64,000 bases of DNA from Lyophyllum atratum. Taxonomy: Eukaryota; Basidiomycota; Agaricomycetes; Agaricales; Lyophyllaceae. The stretch lies in the NCBI GenBank assembly GCA_014905825.1, contig JACGCN010000049.1, positions 1-64,000 of the forward strand. Reading direction: 5' to 3'. A model generated the notes under the pieces. That model searched no databases, had not been told where the DNA came from, and worked only from the letters and a program-made list of their open reading frames with translations. Below are positions 53,473 through 64,000 of the stretch, in pieces. The number at the start of each line of letters is the position of its first letter. The first letter of the stretch is position 1. The position numbers and the translations under genes were made by a program.

Positions 53473-55310
53473 ATTAGATCAAAACAATAGGGCCGTATCG
53501 TAACAGATAATCCTCGCTTGCGACATCTTACAATAACATTGCAAGATGACCACTATTCTACTCCAGAACTTGTGCAGTTGTAGCAAAACCTTCAACAACC
53601 CGATGATTTCCCGTCGAAAAACCCTTCAAGTCCATTTCAAACTCAGAACTCAACATCCATCAACAGTTCCGTTTTTCTCCTTCCCTCTCCCTCCCTCACC
53701 CCCGTCGTCGCCCTTTCCCTCTCCCATCGCCTGGTCTACCCTCAAACTCCCATTTTTGTCTCCAGTACGACCTGTGTATCCGTTGTTGGATGTTGTGTCA
53801 TGTTTTCTTATCATTGTAACAACCGCGAAGTCTGGAGGCCGCGCGCTGGCTCTTGGATTCACTGAAGGCACAACCTACGGACGTGGCGCGCGACCTCGAG
53901 GACACCATGGATGGGCTGCCGATGTGAATCTTTTACGTACATCAAGACATGGAACATGGACAGGGCAACGGCATTCGAGGGTACCAGGACCAAGGACTTC
54001 GGCACCGCAAGACCACGAGGACTGAGACTACGGCCGAATGGTTTTGCGAGCGTACATGGACGAGGAGTCCGTGTCATTTTCGAATCGAGGTCGGACCTAT
54101 TCGCTGGGGACGAGAATGGGATCAACGAAGCCTGGGATACACCTTTTTGGCTTCAGTATTCTTGTTGGTCGCGAATTGGACTGACCGTCATGCCCGCCGG
54201 TGGAGTTTCTTCCGACATGCGGTGGCCGAGCTGCCTGAGATATCTATCCCTCCTGTTGCATCGTTCCCCGATGTGAATACTCGGGATCTTGCGGACAGAG
54301 CCGAGGACTGGAGCGACGATTATTGGACGGCGACCCGCGACCGTCATTCATATATTGGGAATGGTACTCAAGCAAGATGGACATGACAATCACCATTCAA
54401 CAAGTCAGGCGGTTGTGTCATGCCTGGTACCGTTACGCCGTGTATACTGTAGCTACTTGTTATGTAATGAATCTTTTTTTTTACCCTCTTTCATGTCTCG
54501 TGAGCAAAAAAGGTATTAAAATTGAAAGGAACGGGCGAGAATACAGGCAGGCCCACGCCACATGCACGCAAGACTAGTCGACATCTTGCAATAGATTGTC
54601 GGAATTAAGTTTTTGACTTGACGGAGAAATCTCTTGCAAGGTGACATACAATAAATATACATATTGCAGATTACGGGCACCACGAGGACACCAACCCATG
54701 GCCACCAACGAGTGTATTTGGCGACTCGCAAGTATGCCGCTCTCCAGGACACCGTTGGGACCAGGTTGAACGTATCGAACAACGCGCTGATCCACAACGC
54801 ATGAACGATAGACGCGTGGGGTTGGGTCCCGAACACCGGAATCGGTGTGCACCTCGCTCGAGTCGAAGACGCGTCTGGTTACCTGATTGAGAACTCGATT
54901 CACGTTCGAGGTGCCGACCGACCACGGTGTCCAGATAATCCAGTCGCTTGGAGGACTTTTTGCTGTGCTTGCAACCTCACGCCATACAAGTCGGACTAAG
55001 GCCGGGAATTTGCTACCGTATATTTGGTCTATAAATAGAGGCCGGAAGTGGCAGGACATGAAATAACCGAGCATATACTATAAAAGGACTGCAAATCCCA
55101 GATTGTAATAACACCTCTTAACTAGCGCGTCTACCCAGCCAGAGTTTCACGCTACTAAAGATAAAGGAATCAGGCTGGCCCTGTGTCCCCTCTTTGCCAC
55201 CATATAGCCTAACTATCCCTGGAGCCACTCCTTTCTCCTGGGTATTGCCGAACGTCTACGTAAGCCTGCAAACACTAAAAACGGTGGGAAATTTGCTAAC
55301 CATTAGAATG
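53473..55310. other. No clear gene; pyrimidine-rich tract
   Basis: A CT-rich tract at 53670-53760 (TTCCCTCTCCCTCCCTC) resembles promoter-associated pyrimidine runs in fungi. Overlapping open frames at 53911-54386 (plus) and 55074-54574 (minus, 166 codons) have no recognised domain or clean introns; the plus frame has one hydrophobic stretch (LGYTFLASVFLLVANW). I call no gene. Confidence 0.35.
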
Positions 55311-55317
55311 TATAAAA
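55311..55317 (+). promoter_or_regulatory. TATA box of the ORF at 55367
   Basis: TATAAAA lies 50 bp upstream of ATG 55367. A second TATAAAA about 230 bp further upstream (near 55079) is a weaker candidate. Confidence 0.55.
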
Positions 55318-55366
55318 GACCACGATAAACACGTACAGGTCATCATTTCCGCCTCTAAAGAAAAAA

Positions 55367-56176
55367 ATGTCGCTCCACTGCCCACCACCTAGCCACGTAG
55401 CAGGAATATCTGCCATCTATGCCGACTACTATCCTTCTGTCCAGAAGCACTCATGGATCAGTGGGGAAATATTCCTCACGGGATTCCTGAATGGTGATCG
55501 CCTCCGTCTAGACAGCATTGTGCTTGTATACTGCCAACCACCATCAGACGCGAGCCAGCATGTCAATCATACGAGGGCGCCTTCGTACCGTGACCTGGGA
55601 TTTGTTTTGTCATTAAAGACCATATCACATTCTCGTTTCAGAGGCCGATATGCGTTTTACGCCCGCACCGATGATGGTAAATGCTTCATCCTCGATGATG
55701 TTCCTTCACGCCACGTCGAATCAGATCTGGTGTCGCAGTTGGCCGATCAGCCCCTCCTCCCAACACACGTGGACTACACATTGGCGACTGAATCTGGTGA
55801 CGATCTTCCAGTCCAGTCACCATTAGCCTTGCACCACACCGTCTCTCATTCATCCATGGAATATCCACCTTCCATCCCGCTTGACTTTGTTGAGCTCGAT
55901 GAAGTACCTGCACATCTAGGAATAGAGCCATTGGGTGACTCGACTTCTCCCTTCCCAATGGATGAACATATTTCCGCACCATCCAGTTCGCTCCATACGG
56001 ATTATACGCCTGAACATGCAGGGATGTCAGGGACCCACACCAATCACATGCATGGCTTCTGGTCGTTTGGCCGCAATACCGGCCCTGCCGAGTATGAATT
56101 TGATCTTGATCTGGACTATGACTTGTCCGAAGTCATGTATTCGGCTCAAGATTCTCGGTTCCTGATAGACACTTGA
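55367..56176 (+). CDS. Unknown single-exon protein, 269 aa
   Basis: Starts MSLHCPPPSHVAGISAIYAD. The first 130 residues look folded (GEIFLTGFLNGDRLRLDSIV, YRDLGFVLSLKTISHSRFRG). The rest is acidic and disordered, with His/Ser-rich parts and a final EYEFDLDLDYDLSEVMYS. It has no signal peptide or known domain. TATA box and ATG spacing support expression. The acidic C-terminus could be an activation-type region, but that is speculation. Confidence 0.6.
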   Translation: MSLHCPPPSHVAGISAIYADYYPSVQKHSWISGEIFLTGFLNGDRLRLDSIVLVYCQPPSDASQHVNHTRAPSYRDLGFVLSLKTISHSRFRGRYAFYARTDDGKCFILDDVPSRHVESDLVSQLADQPLLPTHVDYTLATESGDDLPVQSPLALHHTVSHSSMEYPPSIPLDFVELDEVPAHLGIEPLGDSTSPFPMDEHISAPSSSLHTDYTPEHAGMSGTHTNHMHGFWSFGRNTGPAEYEFDLDLDYDLSEVMYSAQDSRFLIDT

Positions 56177-57014
56177 GAGGTATGTACCGTCCTATCAGCC
56201 TCTGATATAACAAAAAATGACTGTACCTTAGGCTAAACTGTCCATATGATGCAGCCATCAACCATGCATGCTACACTTTTTTTTTCTTCTTTGCTACATT
56301 GATGATATAATTGTATGCCATGTTCATTGCTTTCGATATATATGTATATGCTTTGTTAGTCAATAATGTATCCCAATATGAAGTGAATTGATGTACGTAC
56401 AGACGATTGACATAAGTTTCCATATTTACACATATTGACCCTCTGTTTCATAGCTAAGATATTCCACATGTCAGTATCGATGCCAGCCAGCCCCATATTA
56501 CTGCTCATCAGCTGTGTCGACAACATTATTTTACCACTGAATCTGATATAAAACACGCACAAATGAATGTGCAATGTTTACCCACTGTTGGTAAGGGCAT
56601 GGAGGTACTCATAAAGCGAGTCAGGGTGGTGTGTGCATGGTGCACAATCAATCTTGATTCTGTCGATCTATTCCTGTTTCCTTATGGTCTTATAAACAAA
56701 CAAAGACAATTTAGTACAAATTCTAAGTCTACATAACTGCCAATGATCATAGATTCTGCTGTTACTAGCAATTAATAAACCTGCTCATAAAATCTTGCTG
56801 TAACGACTATATGAGCGCCAAACATAGTTGATCGCTTGCCTCGTTTGCAACACATGTTACTTGAATTACACATGGAAACTCAATTGACTTATATGTTCAC
56901 GATTTCTGAAACAGCTGCAAATTATATCGAAACAGTTAATTTGCAATCTGAACTAGCAATGCGATATAAAGCAGTAGAATGTGCAATTGTCCTTACCACC
57001 TTCTAAAGCATCCC
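56177..57014. other. AT-rich intergenic region with TATA box for the next ORF
   Basis: No gene is supported. TATAAA at 56965-56970 lies 45 bp upstream of ATG 57015, arguing that 57015 rather than the ATG at 56979 (only 9 bp after the box) is used. Confidence 0.5.
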
Positions 57015-57494
57015 ATGCCGACAGTTCACTCTGGTCATCCAGTATATGTCCTCGGAAATCCTTTCATCTCTCCATTCAGATTACATAATCAAGTCGATTG
57101 GATCTGTAAATTCATGGCGCACGACTCCACGATCACTGTTGGCGACCTTGTTATAATCTATTCTGTGTGGGATAGGGGTGAATGGAGGGATTTAGAGGTC
57201 ATTTTGAGAGTCGAGGGTGTTCTTGGGATCATACCAGGATGGGTCGTTTTCGAAACTGCAGGACAACATAACGCCAACATCGTTCTGCATGTCCCTGCTT
57301 GCAGTGCAAGGGTCGGTTGGATTGATCGGATCCGATCTTGGTTGGAGGCTACTGGTCGTCAGGGTTTTTGTGGCATATTCAAGGTCCCCGCTTTTGTTTT
57401 TAGATCTCACAGAAGCATCCCTGAACGACAGGCTTGGCTTGAGTCAAGCCCGAATAATCGTCGTATTTACTCCAATGCCCTAAATACACCTTAA
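57015..57494 (+). CDS. Unknown single-exon protein, 159 aa
   Basis: ATG 57015 begins MPTVHSGHPVYVLGNPFISP. The protein is rich in beta-type segments (ITVGDLVIIYSVWDRGEWRD, GIIPGWVVFETAG) and ends with a basic, Arg-rich part. Not recognised. Its general look (short beta-rich domain, single exon, AT-rich surroundings) resembles the N-terminal part of the protein at 55367, but I could not align them convincingly. Confidence 0.5.
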   Translation: MPTVHSGHPVYVLGNPFISPFRLHNQVDWICKFMAHDSTITVGDLVIIYSVWDRGEWRDLEVILRVEGVLGIIPGWVVFETAGQHNANIVLHVPACSARVGWIDRIRSWLEATGRQGFCGIFKVPAFVFRSHRSIPERQAWLESSPNNRRIYSNALNTP

Positions 57495-57932
57495 GGTATC
57501 TTAATGGTGAGTTTTGTCAATGAAAACACTCATTCCGATGTGTCTAACGAAAGTAGGAATATGGCATACATATTGAAAGAACTGGACAGAAGCATTTGCC
57601 AGACTCTTTACACTGTTATACAGGATTTACGTTCAGTAAAATGATGCTATTCCGCTAGTGATTCAGTTAGACTTTGATCCTGAAATGGACAATGATGATC
57701 AAACAGAAGACTTTTCAAATGTTTCACCACCTGAATTTAGACGGTGATCAAACGAGGAACATGTCCATTCAATCAGGATGATGTAATGCAGACACCAATT
57801 CCCGTGCTACGACACATAGAAACCACACTCTAGACCCTTATATATTATTTCTTTTCAATTCCATAACTCAACGCTCCATTCATATTTGCGCTCTTCACCC
57901 CTCTCAAGTCTTGAACCTTCAATCCAGGCAAG
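57495..57932. other. Intergenic, no gene seen
   Basis: AT-rich sequence with no open frame above 60 codons. A TATATTA stretch near 57840 could serve the following ORF. Confidence 0.45.
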
Positions 57933-58408
57933 ATGAAGTTATTCACTATCTTTAATTTCCGTTTCAACCTATCGAATAATATGGCATCTGGTTATGCCCA
58001 TGTAGACAGCGGCAACATTACGATGTATGTCATTCATTCTATTACATTAACACTGCTCAGAACGATCATAGTCACTCCGAGGCACCTCCCCAAGTTTACT
58101 CAAATGATGCAATCACTTGTCGTCTGTATCGACCATCCTCTACTTCCAGACCCACATTCCGGATCAAGAAACTCTCCTACGATGTTTTGATAGGGCAAAA
58201 AATTAGTGTTGACGTGCGTGGAATTGGGACGGTCCACAGCATTAGTTATCCCTCCCCCGACGACTTGTATGCAACAGTATGCATCGTTTTCAATAACTCA
58301 GGGCTGGAGAGAGTTTTTTATCAGTACGAAGTTCCTCGTCACCTAGTGCGGAGTAGGGAGAGGTTTAGTGGGGAAACTTTAGTCGGGGAAGAGGACAATG
58401 GAATTTAG
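57933..58408 (+). CDS. Small unknown protein, probably two exons or frameshifted
   Basis: ATG 57933 (MKLFTIFNFRFNLSNNMASG) or ATG 57981 (MASGYAHVDSGNIT) leads to a donor-like GTATGT at about 58023. After an acceptor near 58059, a frame reads NDHSHSEAPPQVYSNDAITC, then RIKKLSYDVLIGQKISVDVR and GTVHSISYPSPDDLYATVCI to TAG at 58406-58408. The phases do not match with the obvious junction, so the splice site or an indel is unresolved. The C-terminal part looks like a small beta-rich domain. No family is recognised. Confidence 0.4.
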
Positions 58409-60364
58409 AAAGTAAAGAATATTTGTGGTCTGCTTTTCATACAAACAAAAGGCTACTTACTGATTGCCTCGATATCAACGCTACCATATTATGTTAAAAG
58501 AACTTCCCAGGTCCAAAATATATCTGAATCCATGGAACATCACTAAATTCTTTGGTTCATCAGCAGACCCATACAAGCATATCATGTTTCAGAGTGTAGT
58601 CCTCGAATGCCTTCCCCAACCCTTCAAATCGAGCAGATGCCTGGCCAGCCCAGCACCTCGTCTTTATTGCAATTTATTGTTAAATATTTCAAGTCTTTAT
58701 TACCAAATTCTTAATATCGTACCACTGGAAGCAGAATTGTTTACATTTATTGCATAGATTAGATACTACTAAAAATTCTCTACATTACATACCACGTTTC
58801 AACACTTATCTGATATAAGGACAATTATTTCATGTTATCACACACATATATAATTTAGATTCTGCTGCATAAACTCACATGACACATCGCCACGCAAGGC
58901 TTTTTGTTTGCGCCATCAGCGCAAACCCCTAGTAGTGATAGTGATAGTGATATTACCCACGGGCGGTCCCGACGAGGACGGTATAGGACTTTCTCCGCAC
59001 CCCGATCATCGTCTCCCTCACAGCGTATGCCTATCTTCATCAAGGAGTATGTATTCACATCAACAGCGGATCGTACTGCCTCAGGCGCAGATGCGGTGCA
59101 TCCAAGTCCCGTCAATCATCATCCCGGTATGCACGTCACATCTGAGAGTAGATGCCTCACCTTTGTTATGCTTCATCAGAATACTTAACACTAAACGCAC
59201 ATCTATGCAACAAACCGACCATTCACCATGTCGACAATTCCTTACGAACTATCCTGGCATCTATTGCTTGATATAACTTTGGCGCATCGTCGCCAGGTAG
59301 ACTTTTCGATCAGAGCTGACTCGCTGAGGATAGACATGGGTACCCTATGTTCGGTGAAATCGCCCACTTCATCTCGCGGATCTTACAGTTGACCATGGAA
59401 CCCGGAACTTTCTTCATCAGCGACGACGGTTCATATCCCCCTGAACGAACAAAGACTTAGCTGTGGCCTGCCCACCGGGTGCAGCAGCGCGTAACAAATG
59501 TGCGTTTACGTCGGAGCATAATATCTCCTTAACTTGATCGAAAGCAGTGTGACGGATTCCGACCCATGGCCTTTGCTCATCATCACTCTAAGCATTAATC
59601 AAGGCCTGAACGGAAGGTTCTCGACCAGGTATGATCGCGCGCGACCATCGATCAGTATACACGCTCTTGGTCCGTCAGTCAGGTGGGTGAGTATACGCGG
59701 CAAGACCCTCCCTTCTGATCAGGTGCTGCCTCACCGAAGTCTCTGTTCAGATGTGCTACGTGGATTTACATCTACACCGTTCTCATATCACGCAACCATC
59801 TCGGTAGTATGTATCCCGACGCAAGGATTTGAATCAATGAATATGATGTATCTATATCCGACATTCGCTCATTCTTTCTGCAGACCTCGGCGCCTTGTTG
59901 CTTGGTACAGAGTTCGGTTGACATAGGTGACGTACCGACGATGAAAGCTAAAGCGGGTTTGAGTCACCGTAAACCGATGATCACAATGATGACGCTCACT
60001 GAAACGGGGACGATCTCGGAGTACCTGCGACAGAAATTGTGCGTTACCAATGAAATGCTGGCGACTGGCGGATGTATTGACAATAGCGCTCGGTTCTCAG
60101 CCTTGCGAACCATCCACCCCTCCCCTACGCGATCATCCTCAGCGAAGAAGCATGCCAAAAATGGGCCTCGTGTACTGACCGCAACGAAATCAGACCGCTA
60201 AAGCATGCGAATCGCATACCATGCACTAGCATACATTTCTTGAGCGTCAAACCCATTACGGGTAGGAAAGATTCAAAATAAAAATTTAGATACTATTATA
60301 AAAAGATTTATGAGTCGAGGCATAATTCGTGGAACGAGTTAAAAGTGAAGCCGTATGGCAGGAT
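58409..60364. other. Gene-poor region with a possible F-box relic
   Basis: At 59228 an ATG reads MSTIPYELSWHLLLDITLAH and breaks off after about 55 residues; this resembles the start of an agaric F-box protein (MS.IP.EL...L) and may be a relic. Other open frames (58464-58757, 59902-60201) have no supported identity. CATCATC/GATGATG-rich sequence is common here. Confidence 0.35.
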
Positions 60365-60443
60365 GCATTGGCCGGGAGTCGAACCCAGATCTAGGCCATC
60401 TTAAACTGGGAAGACCCAATGATAACCGTTACACTACCAATGC
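60365..60443 (-). tRNA. tRNA-Gly(CCC) with an 8-nt intron
   Basis: On the minus strand the 79-nt sequence folds as a tRNA. The acceptor stem GCATTGG pairs perfectly with CCAATGC. The D arm is GTG...CAT. The T arm is CTGGG-TTCGACT-CCCGG. The anticodon stem GGGTC pairs with GGCCT if the bases GTTTAAGA are removed, leaving a 7-nt loop TTCCCAT with anticodon CCC and A37. The intron sits one base 3' of the anticodon, the canonical place. The mature length without CCA is 71 nt, normal for tRNA-Gly. Confidence 0.88.
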
Positions 60444-63400
60444 TGACAACCAGTCGTCGCTGGATCTCCATCAGCTTTCCGAAACTCGTGAGTATCATCG
60501 ATCAGGCCTCAGGTGTCATCGATACGTATCTGCTTAGACCAAGAGTTCCGTCCTCTCAGTAGGGTAGACCTGCGGTGAGTTAGGACGCTTTGAAAACGAG
60601 TTCTGAGGGCGAGGCAGACAGAAGGCGTACGGAAATAATTATGTTGGCCGTGTGCGGTTCTTCTACGAGACGACGCCTTGCTTGGGGACATCTAACGGAG
60701 CCAAGACACGGGTTATTCGTATTATCGTCCTGCAAACCACAGCGCGTCTGTCAGAGGGCTGTAGGGCTCCGGTAGGGACCCCTTCTCGCCTTGGGAGAGC
60801 AAAGCTGTAGCGTGGGACTACAATCGCCAGGAGGCTCGTCAGCACCGCTACGAATGAGATGTATGCGTGCATCTCGCGAGATTCGAGATTCGTGCGCCGT
60901 TCAACGCCTACGTACCAACGTTCGGGAACATCTACCGTGAACGAGGACATACTATTCAATATGCGAGATGCGAGAGCTTTGGCTGTTCGGGACCCGGGAC
61001 GCGATCGACAAGAGCACGAAGAGTTGCAGAGGGTGAAATGATAAATCGAAGTAATAAGTCTTGGAAATGGATATGAGATGCATCATGAGCGTCAGGATAT
61101 AGCAGAATCGAGAACGCAACGACTGACAGACCTTGATAAAAGAGTACAGTGGTACCACGCCCGCCGCTCGAAACCCACCTATCTCGATCATATGTTCTTG
61201 GCAGTGTGTTTGCTGGGTGTACTGGAGTCCAGAATAGTAGCGTTCTCTAGGGCCAGGTCACGATAGCGTAACGTCTGGAATGGAGACTAAGCATCTGTGA
61301 TCCATAAAGCAGAGTTCGGAGACGCCGAAAGTCGTATAATGAGCAGGTCGAAACGCGTCGGAGCCAGGCGATGCGTGAGGTCATCGGATAGTAGTGCCAC
61401 AAGTTCTTGCAACACGAGCTGAGCGCTGAGTATTTGTAGGTAAATGACGCCGAGGGTCTGATCTTGATCGATGAAGTTTTTCCTGACGAAATAGAATTCT
61501 TGTTGAGCTTGCGTTCCGAGCAAAAGAAGCGGAGGATGTATATCCAAGGGTCTTTGCTATTGATAACGAGTCGACCGTATGGGAATTTCTCGATAGTACG
61601 GTGACGCACGGACCGGATCTGTCTATCGGGACACCACTGAGCACAAGGATATGGATAGAACAAGTATAAGGCGTACTGGAATCGAGAATCGGACCCGCAG
61701 ACACGCGGGCCTGGAACGACACGCTCATGTGTCCGACTACGTCGCCATTTACTGATGACCACTCTGAAATCTCCCGCTTTAATGATCCCGCAATGTTCTG
61801 GCGACGTCTTGGTCAGGGCTTCGGTATTCTGAAAATCAGATCTGAAAGGGGCATCCCAAGCTGAGATGGAGATACGGTCAAGACCTAATGCAGTAGCCTC
61901 AGCCAGGATTCGTTAGAGTCAGAGGAAGGAAGGGTTTCGATGACGTACTGCTCCGTATCGTGTAATCAAACTGGTGTACAAAGCTTCAGTACTATCACTG
62001 GCGGTGGTATGCAAAGTCTGCCAGAGTTGCAAAGTCGGATATTTCGACTTCTTCCTCCCACATTCTGGCGACCTTTAGTCGCGGGATGTATTCCGCAGTA
62101 TTGTATGAGTCTGTACGTATGTCTATTACCAAAAACTATGGAGTGTTGCATTTTGTACAAGAGGATTTTTGCGGGTGAGTACGTGAAATCTGGACTATTT
62201 CTGGAACGGCCGTCCACAACACGGTCTGATCACCGTAAAAAATGGGGAGTAGATTAAGAATACTATTAAGCTATTCCATTCCACAGCCCATGGCGATAGG
62301 TCAAACAGAAGGATAGCTACGTGCAAGTTGCTGAACAGCGTGACAAAACGCCCTTTGCAAGACCATTGCTTCGAACTCCGACGCAAGATCTGGGCGATCA
62401 CTCCAGCCATTTCGGCCTTTTCCGATCCCGGCGTTGCAGCGGCTACGTGACATTTCGTGACCAGGGTTTTGCAACTCCTTGCTTTTGAGGGTGTGCTTAC
62501 CGGGACTGCTCCGATACCATCTCCCCTTTATTTTTCCTCAAATAAAGTTGACCACCCACTAGAGGACATACTAGCCCCCCTCTCTACCAAGTTTCAGGAG
62601 GAACGAACAAGAATTGGTAGAATCCGGAAGGGTTTACAAAAAACTTTGCAACTCCCATCCAGTGATAGTAGCCCATGAATGCCACAACCGACAGTCCATT
62701 CGATCCGACAGATGAATCGGACGCGTCACTGGCATGCCTGACAGTCGCATAACTTCCAAGGATTCGGTCCATGTTCTATGGGTGCACAAAGGAGAGTGGC
62801 ACTTCTTCGGTACAGAATCTACTAGCCGCGTACAGATGGAGAAAGAGACCCAGATGGAGAAAGAGACCCCGGATGAAGGAAATGAGTCGAGGAGATGGAC
62901 GAAGGGGCCCAGGCTTAGAGAGAACATGGTAGTTGAACAACATGGACAAATACAGCGGCCCGTTCTCTTCCACGCTTCCAACTCGCGGCATTACGACAAC
63001 GTTTCTGCTCCCTCCGTCCACACACCACCTCTCTACGAGACTAATCGATCTACCTTCTACATGATATCAGGCTTCGTCTGACAGCCTAGCACACCCGAGT
63101 CGTCACCTAGTCAAACCGATGAAAATGACTCACTCCGACTCGTGTCCTTTGCCCAGGTAAAGATGACTCAAACAACTCGCGGCTCAGCTAATTGTGGATA
63201 CGCAGGATCGATCGTATCCCGGAATAAGTGCCCTCAATGCCGTGCGAAATCTTCAATGGTAAGTACGGTAGCCATTCGAGAATGGTCAGACACGCCAGGA
63301 CAAGACTATCACTAGTAGTAGTCCGGTTCATGCTCGTGTTTGGCAGCGCCTCAGAGGAATTGCACATCTAGGACGTGCACATCACTCACAAACGCTCGCA

Positions 63401-63690
63401 GTGTTTCTGTCATTAAAGTTACGTAGCTCGTTGGATCGTTGTACGAGGCGGGAGCCCGGGACATAGAAACCTTGCGCGGCCGCAGACCGATTTGATCGCG
63501 GTACGACTGAGGGCATCGGAGACAATCGATAAGGCAAGGCGTCAACCTAGACGCCCCGCAGAAAAAGCATGCACAGTTGCCGCTTGCTCCAGCGTCCGCC
63601 GATTCTACTGCGACAGCTGTCTTCTATCTCCCACCAGCACCTGCAGATATTGAAGTCGAATGCTTCGCTCATAGCGGAAGTAGCATCTCA
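60444..63690. other. No clear gene; decayed coding sequence
   Basis: Minus-strand frames at 61762-61247 encode protein-like pieces (PYGRLVINSKDPWIYIL, FIDQDQTLGVIYLQILSAQL) in two shifting frames, suggesting a decayed gene that I do not recognise. Other open frames are short and unsupported. A direct repeat of 18 bp (CAGATGGAGAAAGAGACC, twice in tandem) lies at about 62835-62868. Confidence 0.35.
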
Positions 63691-63697
63691 TATAAAA
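63691..63697 (+). promoter_or_regulatory. TATA box upstream of the secreted-protein gene
   Basis: TATAAAA lies about 215 bp upstream of ATG 63913. A donor-like GTAAGT at about 63857-63862 and CAG at 63909-63912 would form a leader intron, making this spacing reasonable. Confidence 0.5.
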
Positions 63698-63912
63698 GGT
63701 CCGAAAAATCCAGCACCAATCTCCTCAAAACTCGTCCTTCTCCTATTCATACTTCATCTCCTCATTCTCCGACCGCGTTCCACCCATATCCAGAACACCC
63801 CCCTAAACTTCTCTCCTAGACTCCAGAGACGCATCCCCTCAACAAGATTCAAGAAATGTAAGTCCCCTCCCCACTACCCCCGTTCCTCGTCCCCGACACG
63901 CTACACACCCAG

Positions 63913-64000
63913 ATGAACCCTTCCATCGCCGTCCTCGCGACCCTCGCCGCCGCCGCCGCAGCAGCAAACGTGGTCCCGCCTCAAGTTGGCCCCGTCGACT
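63913..64000 (+). CDS. N-terminus of a secreted protein, cut by the window edge
   Basis: The ATG directly follows a probable leader-intron acceptor. It reads MNPSIAVLATLAAAAAAANV and then VPPQVGPVD before the window ends. The hydrophobic, Ala-rich start is a typical signal peptide. The identity of the mature protein cannot be told from nine residues. Confidence 0.55.
   Translation, partial: MNPSIAVLATLAAAAAAANVVPPQVGPVD

Noticed and set aside
53911..54386. Membrane-protein gene on the plus strand
   Set aside because: One hydrophobic stretch in overlapping frames, no continuous protein, no convincing start or introns.

Overview
The window is nuclear DNA of a filamentous basidiomycete, most likely an Agaricomycete. 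The genes carry many short (about 50-70 nt) GT-AG introns. Several predicted proteins belong to families that I know as heavily multi-copy in agaric genomes: F-box proteins, F-box plus nucleotidyltransferase-like proteins, CxxC/C2H2 repeat-associated proteins and a Med25-type von Willebrand domain. No rRNA, CRISPR array or bacterial operon is seen. The species cannot be named from the sequence.

Layout. (1) 1-3.2 kb is repeat-rich and decayed: a partial gene at the left edge, GAACC/GGTTC-rich DNA, a 5'-truncated zinc-finger family member with an in-frame stop, a short interstitial telomeric tract and a cluster of four related hairpins. (2) 3.2-27.3 kb is the GC-richer core with ordinary genes: an F-box protein, an AKAP7/ASCC1-like 2H phosphoesterase with a lesion at its second catalytic motif, a small unknown gene, an orphan first exon of homocitrate synthase, a 12-exon alpha/beta-hydrolase-like gene (YML020W-like), an aldo-keto reductase needing a 1-nt exon and a GC-AG intron, a conserved unknown gene, a major facilitator transporter and a small secreted protein. 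(3) 29.1-35.8 kb is an apparently intact autonomous Helitron (Rep plus PIF1 helicase in one spliced frame, about 1,917 aa), with a 323-bp tandem duplication at its 5' side and a fragment of a second Helitron family beyond it.

(4) 36.4-50.7 kb is an AT-richer accessory block. It contains two paralogous gene pairs in the same order and orientation (36.5-38.7 and 41.7-43.7 kb). Each pair is a small unknown protein followed by an F-box/nucleotidyltransferase-like protein. An inverted third family member lies between the pairs, a decayed 3' remnant follows them, and two sets of three tandem repeats (about 311 bp and 239 bp) come next. Then follow a nuclear-localised-looking protein and a Med25 vWA-domain protein in tandem. 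(5) 51.2-52.1 kb is an 815-bp foldback transposon whose 3-bp TTA target duplication coincides with the stop codon of the neighbouring gene. (6) 52-64 kb is gene-poor, with a few small unknown ORFs, a tRNA-Gly(CCC) with an 8-nt intron and the start of a secreted protein at the right edge.

The genes do not form a recognisable metabolic cluster. The most unusual parts are the duplicated F-box/NTase-like pairs, the 1-nt exon, the foldback element sitting on a stop codon and the intact Helitron. Exon junctions were worked out by eye from splice signals and reading-frame continuity; without transcripts they are predictions.
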